Shown: one piece after another, positions 48,294 through 57,389 of the stretch
Position numbering within the stretch: position 1 is the first letter of the stretch
How the letters are laid out: each line of letters starts with the position of its first letter
NCBI RefSeq assembly: GCF_009362735.1
Contig: NZ_WHNP01000021.1
Span: forward strand, 1-64,000
DNA: 64,000 bases
Direction: 5' to 3'
Origin: Paraburkholderia franconis
GTDB taxonomy: Bacteria; Pseudomonadota; Gammaproteobacteria; Burkholderiales; Burkholderiaceae
Made by a program: the position numbers and the translations under genes
The notes under the pieces: generated by a model
What the model saw: only the letters and a program-made list of their open reading frames with translations
Told to the model about the DNA's origin: nothing
The model's database searches: none

Positions 48294-50141
48294 TCACGCT
48301 CCCGCTGCGATGGATTCGCGCGCCGGCAGCGCGTCTTCCGGCAGCGCGTGCTCATCGCTTTCGCATTTCGCAGCGACACCGGACCACGACAGCTTGTCGG
48401 CGAGCCGCACGACGTGTTCGGACACGCGCTGCGGCGAGCACATCCCCGCGACGAAGCGATCGGGCCGCAACAGCACGACGGATTCCGGCACGCGCGCAAA
48501 CCAGTCCTTCATGCGTCCGTCGATATCGCCGATCGCGATCACGCCGTCGGGCACGTCGTCATGAAACTTCAGTTGCGGATCGGGCTTCGCGATCACGAAG
48601 CAGCCGCCAATCGATATCCAGATGCGGCGCGCTTCGGGCGTCAGGCCGAAAGTCGGGTCCGCGCCCCAGCCGACCATCGCGAAACGGTTGCCGATCGCAT
48701 CGTCGAAACGCACGATGCTGCCGTCTTCGAGCCGCACGAGCGGCTGGATGAACATGCGGCCGATGGGCGTCGCCGCGGAAGGATCGCGCCCATGCACGAC
48801 GCGTCCAATGAACGACTCGCGCTTCTCGCTCATCAGGCCGAGCAGACGCCCCGGCGCGGAATGTCCGGCTTTGGCGAGCACGCGTGCGAGCCATCCATCG
48901 CGGCGTTTGCGGCTGTTCGTCAGCACGACGCCTTCTTCGTAGCGCGGCATCGGCTTGAAGCGCATTTCGACGAAATAGCGCTTGACGGAAGGCAGCACGT
49001 TGAACGTGCTCACGAAAGCGTCGCGCGCTTTCATGCCGAAGCGGCTCGTCGGCGCGAAGATATCGCCGGCCACTTCCGAAAGATGGATCATCGAGCGCGC
49101 ATGCGCGCGGCGCTCCATCGTGTACGTATCGAGCAGCGTGTCGCGCGCTTGCCCTTTCACCACCATCGCGAGCTTCCAGCCGAGGTTGCTCGCGTCACGG
49201 ATGCCGCTGTTGTAGCCCTGCCCTTGCCACACAGGCATGATGTGCGCGGCGTCGCCCGCGAGAAGGACGCGGTTCATGCGGAACGTGCTCGCGAGGCGCG
49301 CATTGTGTGTGTAGACGCGCTTGCGGATGTAGTCGACCTTGTCGGGCTCGGCGACCACGTTGCGCATCAGCGCCGCCATGTTCTCCGGCTTCGACAGATC
49401 TTCTTCCGTTTCACCCGGCATCACCATGAACTCGAAACGACGGATGCCATGCGGCAGCGCCGCCGACACATAAGGCCGCTTCTCATCGCAATGCAGATAG
49501 ATGTGCGGCGAGCCGATAGGATCGTTGCGCACGTCGATCACGATCCACTGATTCGGCTTCGTGCGTCCTTCGAACGGCACGTTCAGCATGCGCCGCACGA
49601 AGCTGTTGCCGCCGTCCGCGCCGACCGTCCACGCGGCACGGATCGTCCTTTTCTCGCCGTTCGACGCGGTGGCTTCGATCGTCACGCCTTCGTCGTCCTG
49701 CGCGAAGCTGTCGACGGCATGGCCGAGCAGCGTCTGTACATGCTCGAAGCGTTTCAACCCGCCGTACAGGATCTGGTCCGCGAGCGGTTGAATGAAGGCG
49801 TTGCGGCGCGGCCAGCCGAATTCGTCGGTGCGCGGCTCGATCGACGCGAAGCATTCGCCCTTCAGCGTGAAGCGCATCCAGTGATTGGGCGTCGTATGCG
49901 GCAGCAGTTCGTCGGCGAGACCGACCGACTGGAACACGCGCAGCGCTTCATCGTCGAGGCCGATCGCGCGCGGATAATCGATGATCTGCTCGAGCTTTTC
50001 GATGATGACGACGCGCACGCCCTGCAAGCCAAGCAGGTTGCCGATCATCAGACCGACGGGGCCTGCGCCGATGATCGCGACGTCGGTTTCAATGAGGTGA
50101 GCGCGACCGTTACCGGCCGCCGTATCGAAGGCGGAACTCAT
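48294..50141 (-). CDS. mhpA: 3-(3-hydroxyphenyl)propionate hydroxylase
   Basis: A 615-residue FAD aromatic hydroxylase. The dinucleotide fold is DVAIIGAGPVGLMIGNLLG (about residues 20-38), and the second FAD motif is RVLLAGDAAHIMPVWQGQGY. A long C-terminal thioredoxin-like region is typical of this class, and the protein is longer than E. coli MhpA (554), mainly in the C-terminal half. It adds an ortho hydroxyl with NADH. The ATG at 50141 follows GGAGACAG; an ATG at 50153 is possible. First gene of the operon. Confidence 0.92.
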   Translation of the reverse strand: MSSAFDTAAGNGRAHLIETDVAIIGAGPVGLMIGNLLGLQGVRVVIIEKLEQIIDYPRAIGLDDEALRVFQSVGLADELLPHTTPNHWMRFTLKGECFASIEPRTDEFGWPRRNAFIQPLADQILYGGLKRFEHVQTLLGHAVDSFAQDDEGVTIEATASNGEKRTIRAAWTVGADGGNSFVRRMLNVPFEGRTKPNQWIVIDVRNDPIGSPHIYLHCDEKRPYVSAALPHGIRRFEFMVMPGETEEDLSKPENMAALMRNVVAEPDKVDYIRKRVYTHNARLASTFRMNRVLLAGDAAHIMPVWQGQGYNSGIRDASNLGWKLAMVVKGQARDTLLDTYTMERRAHARSMIHLSEVAGDIFAPTSRFGMKARDAFVSTFNVLPSVKRYFVEMRFKPMPRYEEGVVLTNSRKRRDGWLARVLAKAGHSAPGRLLGLMSEKRESFIGRVVHGRDPSAATPIGRMFIQPLVRLEDGSIVRFDDAIGNRFAMVGWGADPTFGLTPEARRIWISIGGCFVIAKPDPQLKFHDDVPDGVIAIGDIDGRMKDWFARVPESVVLLRPDRFVAGMCSPQRVSEHVVRLADKLSWSGVAAKCESDEHALPEDALPARESIAAGA

Positions 50142-50262
50142 GACTGTCTCCATCCATGGATGGTGTTGAATGTTCTTGCGCACCGTCGTGCATGACGGAC
50201 TGCGGGACTGCGAGGAACGGCATCGGCGGGTGTGCCGCGTTGCCCGTTCAGGTTTTGATGGC

Positions 50263-50292
50263 AGTCTATGGGCCGCCCCGCGATGCCCTCAA
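50263..50292 (-). promoter_or_regulatory. Candidate mhpA promoter
   Basis: On the minus strand TTGAGG (50292-50287) and TAGACT (50268-50263) are 18 bases apart. A start near 50256 would put the centre of the upstream palindrome at about -59, the position I recall for the MhpR operator of E. coli (-58). The weak -35 suits an activator-dependent promoter. Confidence 0.45.
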
Positions 50293-50304
50293 CAAAATCT
50301 CGAA

Positions 50305-50325
50305 AATGTGCATAGAATGCACATT
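50305..50325. promoter_or_regulatory. MhpR operator palindrome
   Basis: AATGTGCAT-AGA-ATGCACATT is a perfect 9-bp inverted repeat with a 3-base spacer. The core TGTGCAT-N3-ATGCACA has the layout of the E. coli MhpR site (GGTGCAC-CTG-GTGCACA). It lies between mhpA and mhpR, about 25-45 bases upstream of mhpR, so it could serve both. Confidence 0.8.
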
Positions 50326-50350
50326 GCTGAATTAAAAGGTGATTTTTGTC

Positions 50351-51166
50351 GTGACGACGTACACGAACGTGAGGGGACTGGCACGCGGGCTACAGGTGCT
50401 GAGGGCGCTGAACGCGATGGAAAACGGCCGCGCGACGAGCCAGCAGATTGCGGACATCACGGGCCTGCACCGCACCACAGTGCGCCGCCTGCTCGAAACG
50501 CTGATGGAAGAAGGCTTCGTGCGCCGAAGCAATTCCGACGACAGCTTTAGGCTGACACTCGCCGTGCGCGCGTTGAGCGAAGGCTTCACGGATACCGAAC
50601 GGATCGCGACCGTCGCGCCGCCGATCATGGGTCAGTTGCTGCAACGCGTCGCGTGGCCTTCGGACCTCACGACACCCGATGGCGACGCGATGATCATCCG
50701 CGAGACGACGCATCGCTTTAGCCAACTGTCGTTTCATCGCGCGATGGTCGGGCGGCGTCTGCCGATTCTTCTGACGGCAGCGGGACGCGTGTACTTCGCG
50801 ATGTGCCCCGATGAGGAGCGCGAGGATATTCTCGACTTGCTGCGCTCGGGCGCGGGCGGAGAGGAACAGCAGGCGCTCGCGAAAAACGATGCGCTCGTGC
50901 GGAGTCTCGTCAAGCGCGTACGCGATGACGGCTTCGGTTCGAATCATGGAGACTGGGCAGCGCAGGCGAAGATCAGCGCCGTCGCGGTGGCGATCGTGTC
51001 GCACGAGCGCGTGCTCGCGAGCCTGAATGTCGTGTTTCTGTCGCGCGCGTTGAGCCTCGCGGACGCCACGCGGCGTTATGTGCCTGAGTTGCAGAAGGCA
51101 GCCGCCGAGATGGTGGCGGCGCTCGATGCCGTCGAGCACCAGTCGCGTGGCGGTGATGCTGCGTAA
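50351..51166 (+). CDS. mhpR: IclR-family activator of the mhp operon
   Basis: A 271-residue IclR protein. The N-terminus TNVRGLARGLQVLRALNAM and winged helix LHRTTVRRLLETLMEEGFVRR follow E. coli MhpR closely, and the effector domain has SHERVLASLNVVFLSRALS. I chose GTG 50351 because AAAAGGTGA lies seven bases upstream; GTG 50339 is the alternative. It is divergent from mhpA with a palindromic operator between. MhpR activates mhp genes with 3-(3-hydroxyphenyl)propionate. It is less similar to the three IclR proteins of the sulfonate island. Confidence 0.9.
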   Translation: MTTYTNVRGLARGLQVLRALNAMENGRATSQQIADITGLHRTTVRRLLETLMEEGFVRRSNSDDSFRLTLAVRALSEGFTDTERIATVAPPIMGQLLQRVAWPSDLTTPDGDAMIIRETTHRFSQLSFHRAMVGRRLPILLTAAGRVYFAMCPDEEREDILDLLRSGAGGEEQQALAKNDALVRSLVKRVRDDGFGSNHGDWAAQAKISAVAVAIVSHERVLASLNVVFLSRALSLADATRRYVPELQKAAAEMVAALDAVEHQSRGGDAA

Positions 51167-51421
51167 CGGCGGCATGCGGCGAGGTTGAGAAACGATCGTA
51201 GCCGGGGGCAAACATAGCTGGTACCGACCCGGCGTGGTCCCTCGACGTCAATCACTCTGCGAGACTCCTTCTTGAGTGCAACGGCCATTGGCCATTGCAT
51301 TGCGATGGCTGGTCAGCGTGGTCAGGGCGCGCCACATGCTGGTCCATAAAATACCGAAAGCCCTTGGGAACAAGTCCTTGCACTCATCAAGCCCTTGCGC
51401 CAGCCGGCCGCTTCGCTTCAG

Positions 51422-52675
51422 CTAAGGCCGCCCCTCGCTCTGTACTTCTGTTGCCTTGCTGAGTTCTCCAATGAGGATCTGCGCGATGGAGTTTGCGGGC
51501 GCGCGGCCGTCGGGCGCCGCAGCCGTCGTCGCCCATACGACGATCGTCGTTTTCGATGCCGGATCGTAGCCCATGAACGTATTGAATCCGGGAATTTCGC
51601 CCGTGTGCCCGTAAAACGTGCCGAATTTGGCAAGGCCGAGGCAGTAACTGGCGGCCATCGGGTCTGACGGCTGGACCGACCGGCAACTGGCGAGCCTTTG
51701 TGCCTGCAAATCGGCGTTCAGATAGCCGCCGCCGACCATCCGTTGCACGTATGCCGCCAGCTCGTTCACGGTCGAGATGCCCGAGCCGGCGGTCCAGGCC
51801 CAGGATGTGCTCACGCCCGTCACATCGGTGGGTTGCAGCGTCCCGTTCTTCGCGGCCGCCTGACGTTCAGGGGATAGCTCCTCGCTGTTGGCCGTCTCGA
51901 CATTGGTGCCCCACTGGTAGCCATGCGGCGCCGGCGCGGGCAGCGATGTATTGTCCTGCGGCGGAAGAAACGTATCCGTCAAGCCGAGCGGCGTGAAAAG
52001 ACGCGCCTTCATTGCGTCTGCCGCGCTCATCCCGGTTAGCCGCTCGATGACGAGTCCGAGCAACACCGTGTTCGTGTTGGAATAGCGATAATCCGCCCCT
52101 GGCGCGAAATACACCGGCTGACCAAACGCGATGTTCAGCAGTTCCGTGGTGGTCCACACTTTGTTTGGCTGCGAATCGAGCGTCTGATTGAACGCGAGAC
52201 TGGTCGAATAGTTGTAGAGGCCGCTGCGCATCGTCAGCAACTGCTCGATCGTGATCTGGTCGCCGTTGGGCACGTTCGAGATGTATTTGCTGATGGGGTC
52301 GCTCAGACTTAGCTTCCCTTCCTGCACGAGTTGCAGAATCACCGTGCCAGTCCAGGTTTTCGTCACGCTGCCGACGCGAAAGTGGGCGGTCGTCGGTATC
52401 GGTGTGTTCGTGCCTCGCACTGCCGTTCCGAATGATTCGAGCCAGTCGCCGTTTGGCGACTGCACGTACACGACGGCACCCGACGTCATCGTGTCTGCGA
52501 GCAAGGCGTTGATCTGCGGGCGCGCTGCGGTAGCGAATGCCGGCTCGCTCGATGCTGACGTGCCGCCACCACCGCAACCCGGAACCGTCACGCCAATTGC
52601 AGTTGCCAGTACAACCGCATACAAGCCACGCGAAGCCACACGCGCTGAGTACGCAACAAAGCGGGAAGTTGCCAT
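51422..52675 (-). CDS. Serine hydrolase, class C beta-lactamase/esterase-like lipoprotein
   Basis: A 417-residue secreted hydrolase. The N-terminus has a hydrophobic signal with a lipobox-like VPGC at Cys34 followed by a GGGGTS linker, so it is probably a lipoprotein. The catalytic set of the beta-lactamase-related family is visible: Ser103-Val-Thr-Lys106 (GSVTKTW), Tyr198-Ser-Asn200 (YRYSN) and a late GHTGEIPG in place of KTG. The HTG form is common in D-alanyl carboxypeptidases and EstB-type esterases rather than true AmpC. The ATG at 52675 follows AAGGGA; ATG 52690 is possible. The substrate is unknown and it is not part of a clear operon. Confidence 0.85.
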   Translation of the reverse strand: MATSRFVAYSARVASRGLYAVVLATAIGVTVPGCGGGGTSASSEPAFATAARPQINALLADTMTSGAVVYVQSPNGDWLESFGTAVRGTNTPIPTTAHFRVGSVTKTWTGTVILQLVQEGKLSLSDPISKYISNVPNGDQITIEQLLTMRSGLYNYSTSLAFNQTLDSQPNKVWTTTELLNIAFGQPVYFAPGADYRYSNTNTVLLGLVIERLTGMSAADAMKARLFTPLGLTDTFLPPQDNTSLPAPAPHGYQWGTNVETANSEELSPERQAAAKNGTLQPTDVTGVSTSWAWTAGSGISTVNELAAYVQRMVGGGYLNADLQAQRLASCRSVQPSDPMAASYCLGLAKFGTFYGHTGEIPGFNTFMGYDPASKTTIVVWATTAAAPDGRAPANSIAQILIGELSKATEVQSEGRP

Positions 52676-53259
52676 GGTCTTTCCCTTCATGATCCTGACG
52701 CCATGTCGTGATGACGGGTACAGCATCACTGGATACAGGCTGCTTCACGAGCGCGCTCAATCCGAAAATGGGCAACCTCAGGAGACCGCGCTGCACGTCG
52801 GCTCTTCGTGCTATCGCTTTCGTTCTTCTTTCCGTGCGTGCTGAACAACTATAGGACGTGGATTGCGAATCAGGCATGCAATTTACGGAAGCAGGAATCA
52901 GCTGACCCGCTCGGCGTCCTCCCTTTGCAGCAGAAACTTAAGTTGGCTTCATTACATGAGCATTCGCATGCGCAAAGGGGCTTCCATTCAGTTACCTTTA
53001 TGGCTTGGTGGTTCCGTTCACGAACCGGTCAACCAACTTCTGCGGCTGCCCGGCGCAGCGTGCCGTCCCGGCGTGCGCGCTCGGCTACGCACGGCTCGCT
53101 CAAAGCGCCCGCGCGCGCAGTCTTCGACCGGGGCGAACGAACAAGGCCGGCCGGTACGCGATTTTTTCGACGCCGCCTGTCCGTCAGCGTGCGGCCCGCG
53201 CGTCATTGTGATGGCGGCCCGATGTAGTCGACCGCCTCAACCCCATGACGGAGGCTCAT
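52676..53259. other. 580-base intergenic region
   Basis: It separates the divergent serine hydrolase and DGPF genes. The plus frame is open from 52863 into the sigma factor, but the early part has no family features or ribosome-binding site. Upstream of the DGPF gene I see only GGAGG, the ribosome-binding site. Nothing else can be named. Confidence 0.45.
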
Positions 53260-53628
53260 ATGCAATACCTGTTGATGATCTATTCGGAAGAAAACCGCTG
53301 GAGCCAGATGACCGACAGCGAGCGGCAGCAAGGCGTCGCCGCATATCAGGCGTACACCGAATCGTTGAAAAAAGCGGAGGCGCTGGTGGGCGCCAACCGG
53401 CTGCAGCATACGAATACGGCCACCACGGTGCGGCTCGTCGACGGCAAGCCGCAGGTGCTCGACGGACCGTATTCCGATTCGAAGGAGCAGCTCGCCGGCT
53501 ACTACCTGATCGACGTGCCCAATCTGGACGCGGCGATCACGTGGGCGTCGCGTTGTCCCGGCGCGGCGCACGGCATGATGGAAGTGCGCCCCGTCTGGAC
53601 CGCTCCATACGACGCGCCATCTGCATGA
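53260..53628 (+). CDS. DGPF (YCII-related) domain protein
   Basis: A 122-residue protein with the DGPF/YCII ferredoxin-like fold. It begins MQYLLMIYSEEN, has LQHTNTATTVRLVDGKPQVL, and carries the name-giving motif as DGPYSDSKEQLAGYYLIDV. The ATG at 53260 is behind GGAGG; ATG 53245 is less likely. Its stop overlaps the start of the sigma factor gene (ATGA at 53625-53628). DGPF proteins are the usual neighbours of ECF42 sigma factors. Their activity is not established; a small enzyme or sensor for the sigma factor is possible. Confidence 0.86.
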   Translation: MQYLLMIYSEENRWSQMTDSERQQGVAAYQAYTESLKKAEALVGANRLQHTNTATTVRLVDGKPQVLDGPYSDSKEQLAGYYLIDVPNLDAAITWASRCPGAAHGMMEVRPVWTAPYDAPSA

Positions 53629-54893
53629 GTCGGCCCGGCTGCGGCCGTGACGCTGACGGCGCCGCGCGTTCGATTGCCGAGGCGGTCGCTCGCCGCAGTT
53701 ACGGCAAGCTCGTCGCGCTGCTGGCGATGCGCACGCGCGACGTCGCCGCAGCCGAGGACGCGCTGGCCGACGCCTTTGCGGCCGCGCTCGCGGACTGGCC
53801 GGAGCGCGGCTGCCCCGCGAATCCCGAAGCATGGTTGATGACGGTCGCGCGCCGCCGGGCGATCGACGGCGCGCGCCATCACCGTGTCGGCGGCGAAGTG
53901 GTGAACCAGCTCGCGATCCTCGCCGACGAGATCGACGAGCACGAAGCGGGCGCGTTGCCCGACCGGCGGCTCGCGCTGCTGTTCGCGTGCACACACCCTG
54001 CGCTCGAGGCCGCGATTCGCACGCCGCTGATGCTGCAGGTGGTGCTGGGGCTCGAAGCGAAGACGATTGCATCCGCGTTCCTGATGTCGCCGGCCGCGAT
54101 GAGCAAGCGCCTCGTGCGGGCGAAGAACAAGATCCGCGAAGCGGGCATTCCGTTCAGCGTGCCCGAGCGCGAGGAGTTGCGAGGCCGGCTCGCTGCCGTG
54201 CTGGAGGCCGTTTATGCGGCGTATGCGGAAGGGTGGACCGACCCGGTCGGCGGCGATACCGGGCGGCGCGATCTCACCGGCGAGGCGCTGTTTCTTGCAC
54301 AACTGCTCGTCGAACTGCTGCCCGAAGAACCGGAGACGCTTGGTCTGCTCGCGCTGATGCTGTACGCGCAGGCGCGCTGCGACGCGCGACGCGATGCGGC
54401 CGGCGACTATGTGCCGCTGTCCGCTCAGGACCCGGCGACATGGAACGCGCCGATGATCGACGCGGCCGACGCATTGCTGCGGCGCGCGAACGCTCTCAAC
54501 GCAATCGGACGCTTTCAGCTCGAGGCCGCGCTGCAGTCGGCACACGTGCACCGCTGCCGGACGCATCGTCCGAACTGGAACGAAGTCGTGCAACTCTATG
54601 ATGCGCTGCTCGCGATTGCAGCGTCGCCCGTGGTCGCGGTGAACCGCGCGCTCGCGCTGGCGGAACGTGACGGCCCGCAGGCAGCGCTCGACGCGCTCGA
54701 ACCGTATGCGAACGATCCACGGCTGGCCGACTACCAGCCGTACTGGGCCGCGCGCGCCGATCTGCTCGCGCGTGCCGGCGCGACGGCCGAAGCGCTCGGT
54801 GCATACGATCTCGCGATCGGCCTGGAGCGCGATCCGGCCGTGCGCCGCTTCCTGCAGCGCAAGCGCACGGCGCTGTCATCGTCGAGCGGCTAG
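53625..54893 (+). CDS. ECF sigma factor, ECF42 type with long C-terminal helical domain
   Basis: A 422-residue sigma-70-family regulator. The sigma2 region is at about residues 15-85 (EDALADAFAAALADWPERGCP, then EAWLMTVARRRAIDGARH), and sigma4 is at about 120-170 (LMLQVVLGLEAKTIASAFLM, then MSKRLVRAKNKIREAGI). A C-terminal TPR-like region of about 230 residues follows, with SPVVAVNRALALAERDGPQAA. This architecture and the coupled DGPF gene define the ECF42 group, which has no classical anti-sigma factor; the C-terminal domain is thought to control activity. The target genes are not visible from the window, apart from probable self-control. Confidence 0.88.
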   Translation: MSRPGCGRDADGAARSIAEAVARRSYGKLVALLAMRTRDVAAAEDALADAFAAALADWPERGCPANPEAWLMTVARRRAIDGARHHRVGGEVVNQLAILADEIDEHEAGALPDRRLALLFACTHPALEAAIRTPLMLQVVLGLEAKTIASAFLMSPAAMSKRLVRAKNKIREAGIPFSVPEREELRGRLAAVLEAVYAAYAEGWTDPVGGDTGRRDLTGEALFLAQLLVELLPEEPETLGLLALMLYAQARCDARRDAAGDYVPLSAQDPATWNAPMIDAADALLRRANALNAIGRFQLEAALQSAHVHRCRTHRPNWNEVVQLYDALLAIAASPVVAVNRALALAERDGPQAALDALEPYANDPRLADYQPYWAARADLLARAGATAEALGAYDLAIGLERDPAVRRFLQRKRTALSSSSG

Positions 54894-55338
54894 AACAGCG
54901 TCTTGCGTTTGCCACGCGACGAGGTTGCAAGCCGCGCACTAACGCGGCTCAGTCGACACAAACACCCGTCCCTGTCGAGGCGCCTTCCTGGAAGATCGAG
55001 GTCCCTGCCCTATTGGACCAAAGTCTCATTGACCGTCCCGAAGTTCGCGTGTCTGATTGGTGGAAAGGTTCACGCGTCCGTGACCTGGTCCGCGCCAGCG
55101 GAACTCCCCATGACCGGCGGATTCGGTTTATCGAGCATGTTGAGGGCGGCGGCAATCCGCCTCACCGCTCGATCAGACAGCACCGCAATGGCGTCGACCG
55201 CGATCTCAAGACGACACCGGAGGAAGTGACGGCGTGCAAGCGCACCCGCGCGCGCTCGGGAAGCTTCCTTCGCATGCCACCTTGCGACCCGCGAACACCT
55301 TGGTCTCCGCCGCAATGTGAATCGTCGGGAGAGCAAAC
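54894..55338. other. 445-base region with no recognised feature
   Basis: Between the sigma factor gene and the DUF2254 gene. Frames of up to 117 codons are open but show no domain pattern, no membrane segments and no good ribosome-binding site. Part of it is probably the promoter region of the DUF2254/carbonic anhydrase pair. Confidence 0.45.
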
Positions 55339-56652
55339 ATGGACTGGAATCGCTGGTACAGCTTGAAGAGCTACCTGAGAACTTCGCTGTGGACTGTGCC
55401 GCTCATCGCAGTCGCAATCTATGCCGTGCTGAAGCCTCTCACTGAAATGGTGGGAAGGTGGATGATCAGACAAGGAATCCTTGATCCGAAAACCGGTTTT
55501 CTCGGGCTGTCGATGACGGGGGCGCGGTCGTTGGTCGGTGACATCGTTTCCGCAGACCTGGCCTTTCTGGTGTTCACGTTCGGTTCGCTGCTGGTCGCGA
55601 TCCAGGTCGCGGGCGGGCAGTACACCCCGCGGATCATCGCGACGACGCTGCTGCGCGATAACATCATCCGCGGCATCTCGGGACTATTCGTTTTCTCGCT
55701 GCTGTTCGCCAACAGGACGCTGGGCTGGATGGGCGAGAATGAAGTACACCAGCTTCAAGTGTTCATAGCAGCGCTATGCGGATTCGCTTCCGTCGTCGCT
55801 TTCCTTTTCCTGATCGATTACGCCGCGAAATCACTGCGTCCCGTAAGCCTCGTGGCTCGCGTCGGGGAGCAAGGGATCGCGGTCATCGAGAGCGTTTATC
55901 CCGCCCCGACCAGGGGTGCGATTCTCCAGCCGGAACGTGACAAAGAGCGGGGCATACCCGATCGCATTGTTCGTCAGCGCGGGACGTCCGGCATCGTTCT
56001 GGCCGTCAATCTGCAATTGCTGGTGGCCAAGGCGCGGCGCGCTGACGTAGTCATCGAATTCGTGCCGCAAGTCGGCGATTTCGTCGCGGTGGACGATCCC
56101 CTGTTTTATCTATACGGGAACGCCGACGCAATCAATGACGACAGGCTGCGCACGCTCGTCGCTTTCGGGACGGAGCGCACGATGGAACAAGACCCGATGT
56201 TCGCGTTTCGCATCCTGGTCGATATTGCGCTAAAAGCGCTGTCGGCGGCGATCAACGATCCGACCACGGCCGTGCTTGCAATCGACCAGTTGCACCGACT
56301 CTTGCGCATGGTGGGCAAACGATCGCTGCACGTCGAAGAGATCATGGATAAGTCGGGACAGGTGCGCGTGATCTTGCGGACGCCCAATTGGGAAGACTTC
56401 GTGCACATCAGTTTCCGCGAGATACGCCAGTGCGGCGCGGGCAGCATTCAAATCGCGAGACGTCTGCGCGCGGCGATTGAGAACCTCATCCAGAGCCTGC
56501 CGGAGCATCGTCATGACGCATTGCGCGTCGAGTTGACACTGCTCGATCGCGCAATTGCCTCGAAGCATCCATTCCCAGAGGACCTGGCGTTGGCCCGTAT
56601 CCCCGACTCGCAAGGGCTTGGAGGTTCGGCAGCCTCCCCTGCAAACAACTAG
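55339..56652 (+). CDS. DUF2254 family membrane protein
   Basis: A 437-residue predicted inner-membrane protein. It has four hydrophobic segments in the first 170 residues (LWTVPLIAVAIYAVL, LAFLVFTFGSLLVAIQVAGG, ISGLFVFSLLFANRTLGW, FIAALCGFASVVAFLFLI) and a soluble C-terminal half. QYTPRIIATTLLRDN after the second helix is typical of DUF2254, as is AAINDPTTAVLAIDQLHRLL in the cytoplasmic part. The role is unknown; the fold suggests a channel or ion-related function. The beta-carbonic anhydrase gene starts 18 bases downstream, so a link to bicarbonate or pH balance is an attractive inference. GGGAGAG precedes the ATG. Confidence 0.85.
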   Translation: MDWNRWYSLKSYLRTSLWTVPLIAVAIYAVLKPLTEMVGRWMIRQGILDPKTGFLGLSMTGARSLVGDIVSADLAFLVFTFGSLLVAIQVAGGQYTPRIIATTLLRDNIIRGISGLFVFSLLFANRTLGWMGENEVHQLQVFIAALCGFASVVAFLFLIDYAAKSLRPVSLVARVGEQGIAVIESVYPAPTRGAILQPERDKERGIPDRIVRQRGTSGIVLAVNLQLLVAKARRADVVIEFVPQVGDFVAVDDPLFYLYGNADAINDDRLRTLVAFGTERTMEQDPMFAFRILVDIALKALSAAINDPTTAVLAIDQLHRLLRMVGKRSLHVEEIMDKSGQVRVILRTPNWEDFVHISFREIRQCGAGSIQIARRLRAAIENLIQSLPEHRHDALRVELTLLDRAIASKHPFPEDLALARIPDSQGLGGSAASPANN

Positions 56653-56670
56653 CCCTTTCGGAGGCGAGCC

Positions 56671-57348
56671 ATGCGCAAACTCATCATGGGCATTGTTGAA
56701 TTCCGCGAGAACATGCTGCCGCAATACGCGAAGCAGTTCAGCAAACTGGCGCTTGCGCAGACACCTGATGCGCTCTTCATCACGTGCTCGGACAGCCGCG
56801 TTGTGCCGGACCTGCTGGCCTCGACCCATCCGGGCGATCTGTTCACGATGCGCAACGTCGGGAACCTGATACCACCGGCGACTGCGGAGGGAGCCTCTAC
56901 GGGGGACCTATCCGAGGCAAGCGCGATCGAGTACGCAGTGCTGGTGTTGAAAGTCGCGAATATCGTCGTGTGCGGGCATTCCGAGTGCGGTGCGATGAAA
57001 GCCGTCTATACACGCAACGCCAGGCTGAAAGCGCCGAACCTCGACAAATGGCTGTACCACGCCAACAACGCAGCGTTTCGCCTCGAACACGAAGGTCCGC
57101 TCGATGGCAGGCTGAAACCGCACGATCAACTGTCGCAACTCAACGTACTTGTGCAGCTCGAGCATCTGATGACATACCCGATCGTCCACCAGCAGGTCAC
57201 GGCCAAGGCACTGGTATTGAGCGGCTGGTGGTTCGACATCGCGACTGGCGACATGTATGCCTATGAGCGCACGACCCGCTCATTCGAAGTCATCGACCGC
57301 GCGATGGCTGAACGTATGATTACGCGCCTTGCCGCACGGGCGCGGTGA
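56671..57348 (+). CDS. Beta-class carbonic anhydrase
   Basis: A 225-residue zinc enzyme interconverting CO2 and bicarbonate. The zinc ligands are Cys39 (ITCSDSRVVP, also giving the Asp41-Arg43 dyad), His103 and Cys106 (VVCGHSECGAMKAV). The conserved MRNVGNLIPP strand is at 60-69. The length and C-terminus (LSGWWFDIATGDMYAY) are of the bacterial type used for CO2/bicarbonate supply. It is 18 bases behind the DUF2254 gene, with GGAGGCG before the ATG, so the pair should be cotranscribed. It converges on a DUF4239 gene. Confidence 0.93.
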   Translation: MRKLIMGIVEFRENMLPQYAKQFSKLALAQTPDALFITCSDSRVVPDLLASTHPGDLFTMRNVGNLIPPATAEGASTGDLSEASAIEYAVLVLKVANIVVCGHSECGAMKAVYTRNARLKAPNLDKWLYHANNAAFRLEHEGPLDGRLKPHDQLSQLNVLVQLEHLMTYPIVHQQVTAKALVLSGWWFDIATGDMYAYERTTRSFEVIDRAMAERMITRLAARAR

Positions 57349-57389
57349 AGGACATCATGGCAAGCGTCCTGCGGGACGTCGAAGAGCTG

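Noticed and set aside
48291..50195. 634-codon plus-strand frame opposite mhpA
   Set aside because: mhpA on the minus strand has full FAD-hydroxylase motifs; the opposite frame shows none.
53010..53026. GGTTC/GAACC inverted repeat upstream of the DGPF gene
   Set aside because: Arms of only 5 bases, and no resemblance to a known ECF42 promoter; likely chance.
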